The position numbers and the translations under genes are program-made. A stretch of 51,552 nt of DNA from Pseudomonadota bacterium. Lineage in GTDB: Bacteria; Myxococcota_A; UBA796; GCA-2862545. The notes beneath the pieces were generated by a model, which did not search any database, was not told where the DNA came from, and worked only from the letters and a program-made list of their open reading frames with translations. Below are positions 35,701-42,846 of this stretch, piece by piece (within the stretch, counting starts at the first letter, position 1; every line of letters starts with the position of its first letter). The stretch covers positions 1-51,552 of the forward strand of contig JAGSGY010000036.1 of the NCBI GenBank assembly GCA_023954855.1, given 5' to 3'.

Positions 35701-35796
35701 AGCCTGAGCGCGAGCGGGGCCACCCAGGTCCTTCTGCGAGAAGACTGGGAAGAGCCGCCGGTGCGCATTCACCTGTCGCTTGGCGCGCTGCAGTAA
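32689..35796 (+). CDS. Omp85/TamA-like outer-membrane assembly protein, multi-POTRA
   Basis: About 1035 residues from a GTG at 32689 that overlaps the tamB stop by 16 bases; a GTG at 32602 would extend it by 29 residues. A signal (GLILLALLPTLALAQ) leads to about 630 residues that I read as about seven POTRA domains (repeat starts at VEIADVRLL, VASVNLSGV, LSRLSFAGE, LDLEVSGI, IAFTGNEDS, LSALTVEGA and LRSVVTRGA). The C-terminal barrel of about 370 residues has the YRLGGTGSLRGF loop of Omp85 proteins. E. coli TamA has three POTRA domains and BamA five, so this is large. It may be a TamA, a BamA paralogue or a fusion of roles; pairing with tamB favours TamA. Confidence 0.88.
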   Translation: MGVGLILLALLPTLALAQSPAETFGGVEIADVRLLAPEGGLPDESLDALLRAQAGDALSVFAVRTDLATLMRVGEFSAAEAEAEPWFTQDANGDLRQAVMLTYKVWPAPRVASVNLSGVEALKARDVRSALGLDQGDAFYEELDAPTTSARMRRYYANQGYPRARIDVLAAPTDDGVVVDVLVQEGAPQNLSRLSFAGELPVPDKVLRRWARRDGLRDGKPIAAGAITAAQRRIRTRLARFSAFRPERTGWVQARVTPAWVEEGDDLGVTYSIEPGRRLDLEVSGIPWRPKAKVRQALGINERVRLTRGFMDVAPDKVAYSLAEHGFYEASADVALIPGDEVQTLKVDVTRGRRHVLRGDLPWGKRGIAFTGNEDSDHTALRTVLEQASPEVLRLGRITDEELDKGIHAAEKYYESRGHLDAELELTSFEVRPRRFPRSVIDAIARAIPGAAERVLVDIEIEVREGDLTTLSALTVEGAAEDAQLDFVQAEVAELEGAPYSPQALEVLARRIVSAHRDAGYLEADARVVSRLYDASSYNATLEVTSGDQILLRSVVTRGARRTRNGFLRREVDQQVGTAVTSESLDDLRRQLVDLGIFRTVDLALLGDEPGRDLLITVEERPIHSWEVGGGGSTDQGIRAFGRYTRHNLWGRAHRLDVFGAVGVEYASDSLSDWRPDFRTEPEWRAGLTYTAPRFPLRSQRVVIDLLLREQRFERTYEMGQFGVAAGLITALPSKTQIRLGARLEGRRLEEADVGALLPGEVWTEHLRPGDGPLTRWRVQDTLEAIALQDWRDDPLSPTRGAVVRLLGEIAPGGVGISGSSVSFMKTEARVTGWIPLRGATLRITAEGGHAFMLADGLLPLEDRYRLGGTGSLRGFRRDAVGPRRQVGQVDVDWPSGLEPMLAQATRDHPTRWVPVGGDTVALGIFELVLPLPVLGMSSWDGYALRLFTDVGNVWLVRGRDLAHSESDAVRSIFSAPVRASVGAGISIETPIGPLGIDVATNLQSLSASGATQVLLREDWEEPPVRIHLSLGALQ

Positions 35797-36933
35797 CTAG
35801 CGGGCGGCACAGTCGATGGGTCCGAGGTCGACCGTCTGGTCGACGAGGAAGCCCATGATCAGGTCGTCGCGGTGGCCCGTGCCGAGGTGGTGGTGAATCT
35901 CTTCGACGGCGCCGCCAATCGCGGTGTTCGCCCCGGGACCCGTCTCGTACCCACCACTCGCCACCACGGCGTCTCCAGTGAGCGGGTTCATCACCAAGAT
36001 CCGGGTGCCGCGGGCAGGCCGATTGCGCCAGTACATGTTCACGTACCAGGCCTCGTCAGCGGCGGGCACGGGGGACCCCGTCGATCCTTGTCCGAACTCA
36101 GAGCCCCCCTCGCCTGCGGGAGCCCAGGGCTCGGACCGCGTCATCGCGTAGCTCGTCACACCTTGCGAGAGGCTGTAGTGGGCAGCGATGCCATCGGTGA
36201 ATGACGTCGGCCAGGAACCCGAGTACTCCTCGGTGGTCACGAGGTGAGCCTCCAGCACGACGGGTCCGACAGAAGGCGTGTGCAGGAGAACGTCCCCGTC
36301 GTCGACGGCGCAGTCAATGCCCGGCGCACAGCCACTCCAGAACATCGACAGGTCGCGCTCCTCCATCGCACAGTCACCGCCGGGAAGGGGCTGGAAGTCC
36401 ACTTCGAGCGTGTACGCCCCCTCCAGAGCCGTACCGCTGCTGTTCACGAAGCTGTCGGCGACGATGAACCACCGTCCCGGCTGAACGACCCACGAGGTCT
36501 CGATGTGGTCGCGCGCCACGCAGCTGGCTGCCGCGGCGTCGGAGAGCAGATGCACGTCAATGTCGACGCCACCCGAGTTCCCTGAGGTCAGCCGAGCCGA
36601 GACAATGCCCGCTGACGCCACATCCAGGGCGTACACCCACTCGCCACCCGATTCGTCGGTATCTGGGGCACAGGCGTAGCTGTCGGCCATGTCCGAGACG
36701 GCGGTCTGCGTGTCGCGACCGTCGCTGTATGGGAAGGCTTCGATGACGATGGGACACGCGAAGGTGCCCACGGGCATGCAGGCCTCACCGGTGTCGGAGC
36801 CCGTGTCACCGGTGTCGGAACCCGAGTCGCCAGTCTCGCCACTGTCTTGCAGGGTCGAGTCCGGGAGGTCCTCGCCCGAGTCAGAGGACCCCGTCGGGGT
36901 ACAGGCCAGGAAGAAGAACAGAAGAAAGCGCAT
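35797..36933 (-). CDS. Secreted lipoprotein with Asp/Ser/Thr/Gly-rich linker
   Basis: A 378-residue protein. Start 36933 (MRFLLFFFLACTPTG) creates a short lipobox with Cys; an ATG 45 bases earlier would bury the signal. Mature residues about 15-60 are a low-complexity acidic linker of D, S, T and G (DSGETGDSGSDTGDTG), as often seen in Myxococcota lipoproteins. The rest is rich in beta structure (GVDIDVHLLSDAAAASCVAR, VQPGRWFIVADSFVNSSGTA), resembling the bacterial pre-peptidase C-terminal domain or a similar carbohydrate-like module, and ends EEIHHHLGTGHRDDLIMG. Function unknown; surface exposure is inferred. Its stop abuts the Omp85 gene stop (TAACTAG). Confidence 0.75.
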   Translation of the reverse strand: MRFLLFFFLACTPTGSSDSGEDLPDSTLQDSGETGDSGSDTGDTGSDTGEACMPVGTFACPIVIEAFPYSDGRDTQTAVSDMADSYACAPDTDESGGEWVYALDVASAGIVSARLTSGNSGGVDIDVHLLSDAAAASCVARDHIETSWVVQPGRWFIVADSFVNSSGTALEGAYTLEVDFQPLPGGDCAMEERDLSMFWSGCAPGIDCAVDDGDVLLHTPSVGPVVLEAHLVTTEEYSGSWPTSFTDGIAAHYSLSQGVTSYAMTRSEPWAPAGEGGSEFGQGSTGSPVPAADEAWYVNMYWRNRPARGTRILVMNPLTGDAVVASGGYETGPGANTAIGGAVEEIHHHLGTGHRDDLIMGFLVDQTVDLGPIDCAAR

Positions 36934-37013
36934 AGGCACCCCAAAGATGACGACACCGTCATAATTGAAGGACCCCAAGCCGTCGACTCATCGGAGAAAG
37001 AGAGCGACGGACC

Positions 37014-38375
37014 CTAGTTCTTCTTCTGGTCGTCCGGCAGCGTGGCGAGCCAGCCATCGAGGAACTTCGTGAAGTAACGAAACTCCTGGAACTCATCGGT
37101 CTGCAGCAGCGTGCGCTGCATCGGGATGGTCGTCTTGATGCCTTCGACCACGAACTCGTCGAGAGCCCAAAGCATCTTCTTGATGGCGTGCTCGCGGTCC
37201 CGCCCGTACACGATCAGCTTGGCGACAAGCGAGTCGTAGTAGGGCTGCACCATGGCGTGTTCGTGCACCGCAGAGTCGATGCGCACGCCGGGCCCGCCGG
37301 GCTCGTGGTACCCGGTGATCAGTCCAGGCGATGGGATGAACGTCCACGGGTCTTCGGCATTGACGCGAATCTCGATGGCATGGCCGTTCGCGACGACCTC
37401 TTCCTGCTTGACCGAGAGAGGCTCTCCCGCCGCGAGGCGGATCTGCTCCTGGATGAGGTCAATGCCGTAGACCTCTTCGGTGACCGGGTGCTCGACCTGG
37501 ATGCGTGGGTTCACCTCGAGGAAGAAGAACTCTTCGCCCTCGACGAGGAACTCGACGGTACCGACCGTGCGGTAGCCCACCGTGCGGACCAGCTCTGCGG
37601 CCGCGGTCGAGATGCGCTCACGCAGCGAGTCCGAGAGGAACGGCGCCGGAGCCTCTTCGATCACCTTCTGGTGCCGGCGCTGCATCGAGCAGTCGCGCGT
37701 ACCAAAGTGAATCGCCTGGCCGTGGGCGTCGCCCGCGACCTGAACCTCGACATGCCGCGGCGTGCGCAAGAAGCGCTCGACAAACACCTCGGCAGAGCCA
37801 AAGGCAAGCCGGCCCTCTTCCTGGGCGAGGGGCAGCTGGCGCGCGAGGTCATCTGCTGACTCGACGACACGCATGCCCTTGCCGCCACCACCGGCCGCGG
37901 CCTTGACGATGACTGGGAAGCCGCATGCGTTGGCCGCCTCGAGGGCCTCTTCGACGGTCTCGACCGCACCTTCGGAGCCATCGAGAAGCGGAAGGCCTGC
38001 TTCGCGGGCCGCCGCCTTTGCGGACAGTTTGTCGCCGAAGGTCTGCAAGTGCTCGACGTCGGGACCGATGAACTCCATCCCCATCTGACGCACTGCACTG
38101 GCGAACTGGGCGTTCTCGGCCAAGAAGCCGTAGCCGGGATGCACGGCGTCGGCGCCACAGATCTCGGCCGCGGACAGCACGGCGGGCTGGTACAGGTAGG
38201 ACTGCAGCGCGTTCGCCGGTCCAATGCACACAGCCTCGTCGGCGAAACGCACGTGCAGTGCGTTCTCGTCGGCCTTCGAATAGATCGCCACAGTCGGGAT
38301 TCCGAGCTCGCGGCAGGCGCGAATCACACGCAGTGCGATCTCGCCCCGATTGGCGATGAGGATCTTCTTGAACAC
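37014..38375 (-). CDS. accC: Acetyl-CoA carboxylase, biotin carboxylase subunit
   Basis: A 453-residue ATP-grasp enzyme of usual length. Motifs: ANRGEIALRVIRACRELGI at the N terminus, HPGYGFLAENAQFA, KAAAGGGGKGMRVV (ATP lid), and EEFFFLEVNPRIQVEHPVTE with the catalytic Glu-Asn-Arg set. It carboxylates the biotin of AccB using ATP and bicarbonate to feed malonyl-CoA into fatty acid synthesis. It lies 16 bases after accB on the same strand. The carboxyltransferase subunits AccA and AccD are not in the window. Confidence 0.97.
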   Translation of the reverse strand: MFKKILIANRGEIALRVIRACRELGIPTVAIYSKADENALHVRFADEAVCIGPANALQSYLYQPAVLSAAEICGADAVHPGYGFLAENAQFASAVRQMGMEFIGPDVEHLQTFGDKLSAKAAAREAGLPLLDGSEGAVETVEEALEAANACGFPVIVKAAAGGGGKGMRVVESADDLARQLPLAQEEGRLAFGSAEVFVERFLRTPRHVEVQVAGDAHGQAIHFGTRDCSMQRRHQKVIEEAPAPFLSDSLRERISTAAAELVRTVGYRTVGTVEFLVEGEEFFFLEVNPRIQVEHPVTEEVYGIDLIQEQIRLAAGEPLSVKQEEVVANGHAIEIRVNAEDPWTFIPSPGLITGYHEPGGPGVRIDSAVHEHAMVQPYYDSLVAKLIVYGRDREHAIKKMLWALDEFVVEGIKTTIPMQRTLLQTDEFQEFRYFTKFLDGWLATLPDDQKKN

Positions 38376-38391
38376 CGCGACCTCCGCGGGT

Positions 38392-38838
38392 TTAGTTCGG
38401 CTGAATCGTGAACAGCGGCTGACCGAACTGAACCGGCTGCGCGTTCTCGACGAGGACCTCGACGATGGTGCCGGACACCTCGGCTTCGATCTCGTTCATC
38501 AGCTTCATGGCCTCGACGATGCAGACCACCGAGCCGGCGGAGACAGTGTCGCCCACCTTGACGAAGGGCGCAGCGTCTGGCGTGGGGGCACGGTAGAACG
38601 TGCCGACCATGGGCGACTCAATCGCGGGCAGGCCCGCTTCGCCACCAGCCGCGGCTGCAGCAGGGGCTCCGGCGGCGGCCGCAGCCATGGGGGCCATCGG
38701 AGCCGCAGCCATCACAGGCGCCACTGGCACTGCGCCGAGGCGCAGCTGCAGTGAGTGGGAATCGTCCTTGTACTTAAACTCGGAGACGTCGTGCTCAGCC
38801 AGCAGGGTGAGCAGTGCTTCGATGCGTTCCAGGTCCAT
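38392..38838 (-). CDS. accB: Acetyl-CoA carboxylase biotin carboxyl carrier protein
   Basis: A 148-residue BCCP. Residues 1-40 form the N-terminal AccC-binding part, 40-72 an alanine/proline-rich mobile linker, and 75-148 the biotinyl domain with [14 protein letters not shown] and [11 protein letters not shown]; Lys112 is the biotinylated residue. It carries carboxybiotin between AccC and the carboxyltransferase. The aroQ-accB-accC order is common in bacteria. A 77-base gap upstream separates it from aroQ and may hold a promoter. Confidence 0.97.
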   Translation of the reverse strand: MDLERIEALLTLLAEHDVSEFKYKDDSHSLQLRLGAVPVAPVMAAAPMAPMAAAAAGAPAAAAAGGEAGLPAIESPMVGTFYRAPTPDAAPFVKVGDTVSAGSVVCIVEAMKLMNEIEAEVSGTIVEVLVENAQPVQFGQPLFTIQPN

Positions 38839-38915
38839 CCGTAACTCCGGGAAGGCGGGGGCTATACCTCAGCCCGAACGGCCAGACCAGCGCCACCGCA
38901 TCAATGAATGACTAT

Positions 38916-39353
38916 TCAGCGGGAGAGCTTGCCCACCAGCCCGCGAAGTGCGAGCTCGTAGCCGTGCACTCCAAGCCCAACGACGCCGCCTAGGGCCACG
39001 TCTGCGAGCAGATTCGTCTTGCGAAACGGTTCTCGCGCGTAGACGTTCGACACATGCACTTCGACGAATGGGAGCTCACAGCCCACGAGCGCATCGCGCA
39101 GCGAGACCGAGCTGTGCGTCAGCCCGCCGGCGTTCACCAGCGCACCGTCCATTCCCTCGTCACGAGCCTGCTGGACCCGATCGACGAGGTCGCCCTCATG
39201 GTTCGACTGAAAGTGCTCGAGCACCACGTCGAGCTCGCCGGCGAGTGCATCGAGATCGCGCTGCACATCGTCGAGCGTGGCGGAGCCGTAGATCTCGGGC
39301 TCGCGGGTGCCCAGCAAGTTCAGATTAGGCCCCTGCAGAACGAGGATTTTCAC
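38916..39353 (-). CDS. aroQ: Type II 3-dehydroquinate dehydratase
   Basis: A 145-residue type II dehydroquinase with the full motif set: GPNLNLLGTREPEIYG (catalytic Tyr22), VNAGGLTHSSVSLRDAL with the Asn/His region, and EVHVSNVYAREPFR. It converts 3-dehydroquinate to 3-dehydroshikimate, the third step to chorismate. Its ATG overlaps the TPR gene stop by four bases (ATGA), placing it in the same operon as aroK and aroB. Confidence 0.96.
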   Translation of the reverse strand: MKILVLQGPNLNLLGTREPEIYGSATLDDVQRDLDALAGELDVVLEHFQSNHEGDLVDRVQQARDEGMDGALVNAGGLTHSSVSLRDALVGCELPFVEVHVSNVYAREPFRKTNLLADVALGGVVGLGVHGYELALRGLVGKLSR

Positions 39354-40270
39354 CGGCCGCTCTTGTTCGTGCCGCGACGCGCCGCACTGGCAGCGGGAGT
39401 ACGCGTACCCCGGAACGGAATCATCTCAGTGCGAGCCTCGTCATCGTCGACGTCATCGCCCTCTCCGTACTCGTAGTCAGAGGCTGGCTCGGACATCAGA
39501 GCCTCGCGACGACGCGACAGTTCACGCAGCGTGCGCTCGATCTCCTCGATGGAGTGCGGCTGAGTCATCTCCTCATCGGGATGACCGATGGACGGCGCGG
39601 GCATGTTGATGTCCGGCGCGGGCCCGGTCGCCGTCAGATCGGCCGCGAGAATCTCTTCGGAGAGATCGTCGCTGAGCCAGTCGTGATCGTGCGGCATGTC
39701 GATCAACTCGAAGAGCCGCTTCTCGAGGCCACGATCACGTGGATGGTGATGCAAGATGCGGCGGTAGGCGCGGATGGCTTTATCGAGTCGACCGTGCAGT
39801 ACGTACTCCTCGGCCCGCTTCACCGTGAGAAACGGGTCCCGAGCGGTGCGCGCCACCGACGGCGGAGGTGCGTCGAGCATCTCGAGGACGTGTCTCACCG
39901 CGGCGTCACCGGGGTGCACTTCCAGGAACCGGTTGCAGGCAGAACGCACGCGCGTCGCCTGACCGGTGCGGTCGAGGGCCGTGATGCGCGACCGTGCCAG
40001 GTCGGGGTTCACCGAGGGGTCGGCGTCGACATTCTCGAGAGCCTCGAGAACCGCCACGTAGTCCTGCGTCGCCTCGGCGGCAGCCACGAAGGCGAGCCAA
40101 CCGGCGTCGAGATGTGGATTCGCACCGACGCCCCGACGCAGCACGTCGTAAGCCTCCTTGGCACGTCCACGACGCAGCAATTCCTCACCCACTCTAGGAA
40201 AGGAATCGGCCCCGGGGTCATCGGCAACAAGCTCAGTGAGGAGCTCGAGTTCAGGATCGGTCAGCGGCAA
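39350..40270 (-). CDS. TPR-like protein in the aro cluster
   Basis: A 306-residue, acidic, helical protein without a signal peptide. Repeats such as PRVGEELLRRGRAKEAYDVL, VGANPHLDAGWLAFVAAAEA and VLHGRLDKAIRAYRRILHHH followed by PRDRGLEKRLFELIDMPHD look like TPR units. The C-terminal third is disordered, Asp/Glu-rich, then basic at its end (RGTRTPAASAARRGTNKSGR). Lies between the aroB-coupled lipoprotein and aroQ; overlaps the former by ten bases and aroQ by four. An envelope or scaffold role is inferred, and a direct role in aromatic synthesis is not supported by any motif. Confidence 0.78.
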   Translation of the reverse strand: MPLTDPELELLTELVADDPGADSFPRVGEELLRRGRAKEAYDVLRRGVGANPHLDAGWLAFVAAAEATQDYVAVLEALENVDADPSVNPDLARSRITALDRTGQATRVRSACNRFLEVHPGDAAVRHVLEMLDAPPPSVARTARDPFLTVKRAEEYVLHGRLDKAIRAYRRILHHHPRDRGLEKRLFELIDMPHDHDWLSDDLSEEILAADLTATGPAPDINMPAPSIGHPDEEMTQPHSIEEIERTLRELSRRREALMSEPASDYEYGEGDDVDDDEARTEMIPFRGTRTPAASAARRGTNKSGR

Positions 40271-40737
40271 AGCACCCTCGGCGCGATCGGTATGGTGAGC
40301 GATTCGTCTGCAGCGTCTACCACGAGTTCAAGCGGCAGGTAACAGTCCCCGATGAGCGGGAAGCGATCGACCAGCACGATGACGCGCACAGCCCCCATGT
40401 CGTCGGCGTCGATCTCGAGAAGATTGGCGCTGTCGAGCACCTCGATGTCGCGCCCAGAGAGCGCGTTCCACTGCTCGCCATGATCGAGGATGTCGGCCGG
40501 TGTCGCGAGCGTCGCACCCTCGATGCTCAGCTGAAGCGGCTCGTGCGGCAGGGCCGAGCCGTCGGCGGCAGCGTAGGCCAGCAAGTCGACGGGAATCGCC
40601 GCGATCATGCCGTCATCGACCGAGTCGTGTGCCTCGTCCCACTGAATCTCGACGCGCTCCGGCCCGAGCACCCGCACCCCATCCTCTGCGCCCGAACAGG
40701 CGACGGCGAGAAGGAGTAGCGGAAAGGCTCTGTTCAT
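40261..40737 (-). CDS. Small lipoprotein in the aro cluster
   Basis: A 158-residue protein with a lipoprotein signal (MNRAFPLLLLAVACSG, Cys14) and a beta-rich mature part (RVLGPERVEIQWDEAHDSVD, NLLEIDADDMGAVRVIVLVD, DCYLPLELVVDAADESLTIP), possibly an Ig-like domain. No family is recognised. Its ATG overlaps the aroB stop by four bases (ATGA), and its stop overlaps the TPR gene start, so translation is coupled along aroB-lipoprotein-TPR-aroQ. Confidence 0.8.
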   Translation of the reverse strand: MNRAFPLLLLAVACSGAEDGVRVLGPERVEIQWDEAHDSVDDGMIAAIPVDLLAYAAADGSALPHEPLQLSIEGATLATPADILDHGEQWNALSGRDIEVLDSANLLEIDADDMGAVRVIVLVDRFPLIGDCYLPLELVVDAADESLTIPIAPRVLCR

Positions 40738-41807
40738 CCGAGAAGCTCGTGAAGTTCGTCGTTGGAGACCGACACCTGGACGGTCTCACCCACCCGCGTG
40801 GGGACGGGTACGCGTACAAATGTAGCACGCGCCTTCTTGTCGAGCCGCATTGCGGCGGCAACAGCGGCCCGATCGACGGCTGGAATCTCGTGTGCAAGGC
40901 CGAGTTCGCCGAACAACTGTGCGACACGGTCCGCGACGCCAGCCTCGCAAAACCCCTTCGCCTCGGCCCAGCGCGCTTCGGCAACGAGGCCGATGGCCAC
41001 AGCTTCGCCATGCCGAAGAGCTCCGTACCCGAGCACACGTTCGAGCCCGTGAGCCACCGTGTGACCAAGGTTCAAGATGGCGCGCACCCCGGCCTCGCGC
41101 TCGTCCTCGGCGACGACGGCAGCCTTGATGCGAACACAGTTCCGAACGACATCGGCCAAGGCACCCACATCGGCCCCGGCGAGGGCCCCGGCACTCTTCT
41201 CGAGACGCTCGAAGAACGCGGCATCGCCCAGGAGCGCGGTCTTCACCACCTCACCGAGGCCGGCGCGAACCTCGTCGGTGGGCAGGGTCCGAAGCGTGCG
41301 CATGTCGGCGTACACCAGCTTCGGCTGATGAAACGCGCCGACCAGGTTCTTGCCCGCGGCGTGGTTCACGGCGGTCTTGCCGCCCACGGACGAGTCGACC
41401 ATCGCGAGGAGGGTCGTGGGCACCTGCACGAAAGGAAGCCCGCGCAGCGTCGCCGCGGCGGCGAAGCCCGCCATGTCGCCCACCACGCCGCCGCCGAGCG
41501 CGACCACCGGGGTGCGGCGATCGACGGGTGCAGCGAGCAGTTCATCCACCAAGGTCGCCCAGGTCGCCAGGTTCTTGTTCGCCTCACCCGCGGGCAGGGT
41601 GTGCAAGGAAAGGCCAAAGCCGGCGCCGCGAAGCGAGGCGGTCGCGCGCTCAGCCCAGAGGGGTCCCACATTGGAGTCGGTCACCAGCGCGACGCGCTCA
41701 GCCTTCACGACGCTTCGGAGCGCCTGGCCCAGTCCCGAGAGTTCATCCTCAACGACGTGAACCGGATAGCCGCGGTCCCCCAGCTCGACGGTCAGCGCTC
41801 CAGCCAT
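40734..41807 (-). CDS. aroB: 3-dehydroquinate synthase
   Basis: A 357-residue AroB. Diagnostic runs are ALGGGVVGDMAGFAAAATLR, FVQVPTTLLAMVDSSVGGKT, KNLVGAFHQPKLVYAD, and AILNLGHTVAHGLE with the metal-binding His. It converts DAHP to 3-dehydroquinate using NAD+ and a divalent metal, the second step of the shikimate pathway. The start overlaps the aroK stop by 16 bases; its stop overlaps the downstream lipoprotein start. Confidence 0.97.
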   Translation of the reverse strand: MAGALTVELGDRGYPVHVVEDELSGLGQALRSVVKAERVALVTDSNVGPLWAERATASLRGAGFGLSLHTLPAGEANKNLATWATLVDELLAAPVDRRTPVVALGGGVVGDMAGFAAAATLRGLPFVQVPTTLLAMVDSSVGGKTAVNHAAGKNLVGAFHQPKLVYADMRTLRTLPTDEVRAGLGEVVKTALLGDAAFFERLEKSAGALAGADVGALADVVRNCVRIKAAVVAEDEREAGVRAILNLGHTVAHGLERVLGYGALRHGEAVAIGLVAEARWAEAKGFCEAGVADRVAQLFGELGLAHEIPAVDRAAVAAAMRLDKKARATFVRVPVPTRVGETVQVSVSNDELHELLG

Positions 41808-42280
41808 GCGGCGATCTCCTCGACCAGCGCATCGACCGGGCGCTGGGCATCCAGTTGGAGCTCGGCGTCGGCGTAGGCTGGCCTTCGGCTCTCGTAGCGC
41901 GCCTCCACCTCGGCGTCCCAGAGTGGACGTCCACCCTCGGCCACCCGCTGGCGTAGCACCTCGATGGGGGCGGAGAGCACCACGGTGCGGTAGCTCGAGC
42001 GAAGGCAGCGTCGATTCACCGGCGAGACCCAGGCCCCGCCACCCGTCGACAGCACGCGGGCCTCGCCGTCACAGAGCTCTGCGATCAGAGCCGACTCACG
42101 CTGGCGGAACACGGCCTCGCCTTCGTCCCGGAACTGTGCAGGGATCGAGCCGAAGCGCCGCTCGAGTTCCTCGTCGAGGTCGACGAACGCCAGGTCGAGC
42201 CGGCTCGCCAGAGCCCGTCCCACCGTGCTCTTTCCCGTGGCCATGAAGCCGCCGAGAGCCACTGCCCGCTTCTTTGCCAT
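41792..42280 (-). CDS. aroK: Shikimate kinase
   Basis: A 162-residue P-loop kinase of the AroK type: GGFMATGKSTVGRALASRL contains the Walker A motif, FVDLDEELERRFG the shikimate-binding DxD, REXE-like FRQRESALI and the lid region RVLSTGGGAWVSPVNRRCLR with GGG. Phosphorylates shikimate (fifth step to chorismate). First gene of the minus-strand aro/acc cluster, 44 bases from the divergent YbjN-like gene, so both promoters must lie in or near that gap. Confidence 0.95.
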   Translation of the reverse strand: MAKKRAVALGGFMATGKSTVGRALASRLDLAFVDLDEELERRFGSIPAQFRDEGEAVFRQRESALIAELCDGEARVLSTGGGAWVSPVNRRCLRSSYRTVVLSAPIEVLRQRVAEGGRPLWDAEVEARYESRRPAYADAELQLDAQRPVDALVEEIAAWLER

Positions 42281-42324
42281 GTCCCCCCCGCGACGATCCT
42301 GTCCACGTCGGATATCACTCGTTC

Positions 42325-42741
42325 ATGCCCAAGCTGTCTCCGCTACGCAAGGTCGTCGAGGGCTACCTCGACGAAATGGACCTCACCTACGAGGGGGGCG
42401 GCCCCTACTTGTTCCGCGTAGGCCGCAGTGCGGTGGTGATCTCGCTATTCACCCACGGCGATGACACCTTTTGTCGCTTCGCGGCCATCTTGCTCGAGGA
42501 CGTCGATCCCACCCTCGAGATGTTGCAGCGCCTGCTTCGACTCAACACCGAAGTGCTCTTCGGAAGCTTCCTTCTCTTCGAGGAAGACACACTCGCGTTT
42601 TCGGCCACGCTGCTCGGCAACCATCTCGACCTCGACGAGTTCGCCAAGACCCTTCGCTACGTCGCTCACGTCGCCGACCGGTACGCCGACGAGCTGCGCC
42701 GCCTGGCGAGCGGTGTCAGTCCCCTGCCACCCCTTCACTAG
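42325..42741 (+). CDS. YbjN-like small protein
   Basis: A 138-residue, soluble protein starting at 42325 (MPKLSPLRKVVEGYLDEMDL). Sequence features such as YLFRVGRSAVVISLFTHGDD, DVDPTLEMLQRLLRLNTEVL and LEEFAKTLRYVAHVADRY-like C-terminal helix (DEFAKTLRYVAHVADRYADE) recall the YbjN/T3SS-chaperone-like fold, a small alpha-beta domain. YbjN proteins have unclear roles, some in stress response. It is divergent from aroK. Confidence 0.65.
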   Translation: MPKLSPLRKVVEGYLDEMDLTYEGGGPYLFRVGRSAVVISLFTHGDDTFCRFAAILLEDVDPTLEMLQRLLRLNTEVLFGSFLLFEEDTLAFSATLLGNHLDLDEFAKTLRYVAHVADRYADELRRLASGVSPLPPLH

Positions 42742-42774
42742 TCACGGCGACGAGCCCACTGCGCGGATGCGTCT

Positions 42775-42789
42775 GAGCCTGTGAGGCTC
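42775..42789 (+). terminator. Weak terminator candidate after the YbjN-like gene
   Basis: GAGCCT (42775-42780) pairs with AGGCTC (42784-42789) around a three-base loop. The T run afterwards is only TTT in GCCTTTAC, so this is a weak hairpin and could be part of the promoter region starting at 42793. Confidence 0.35.
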
Positions 42790-42792
42790 GCC

Positions 42793-42821
42793 TTTACAGC
42801 AGCAACCGTGCCCGTTAGCAT
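42793..42821 (+). promoter_or_regulatory. Sigma-70-type promoter of the beta-helix gene
   Basis: TTTACA (42793-42798) and TAGCAT (42816-42821) are separated by 17 bases, the optimal spacing. The -35 matches 5/6 and the -10 4/6. Transcription would start near 42828, followed by AGGAG at 42833-42837 nine bases before the ATG at 42847. It probably drives the block of envelope genes to 47464. Confidence 0.6.
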
Positions 42822-42846
42822 CCGCACCACTCAGGAGTCCCCGCAG

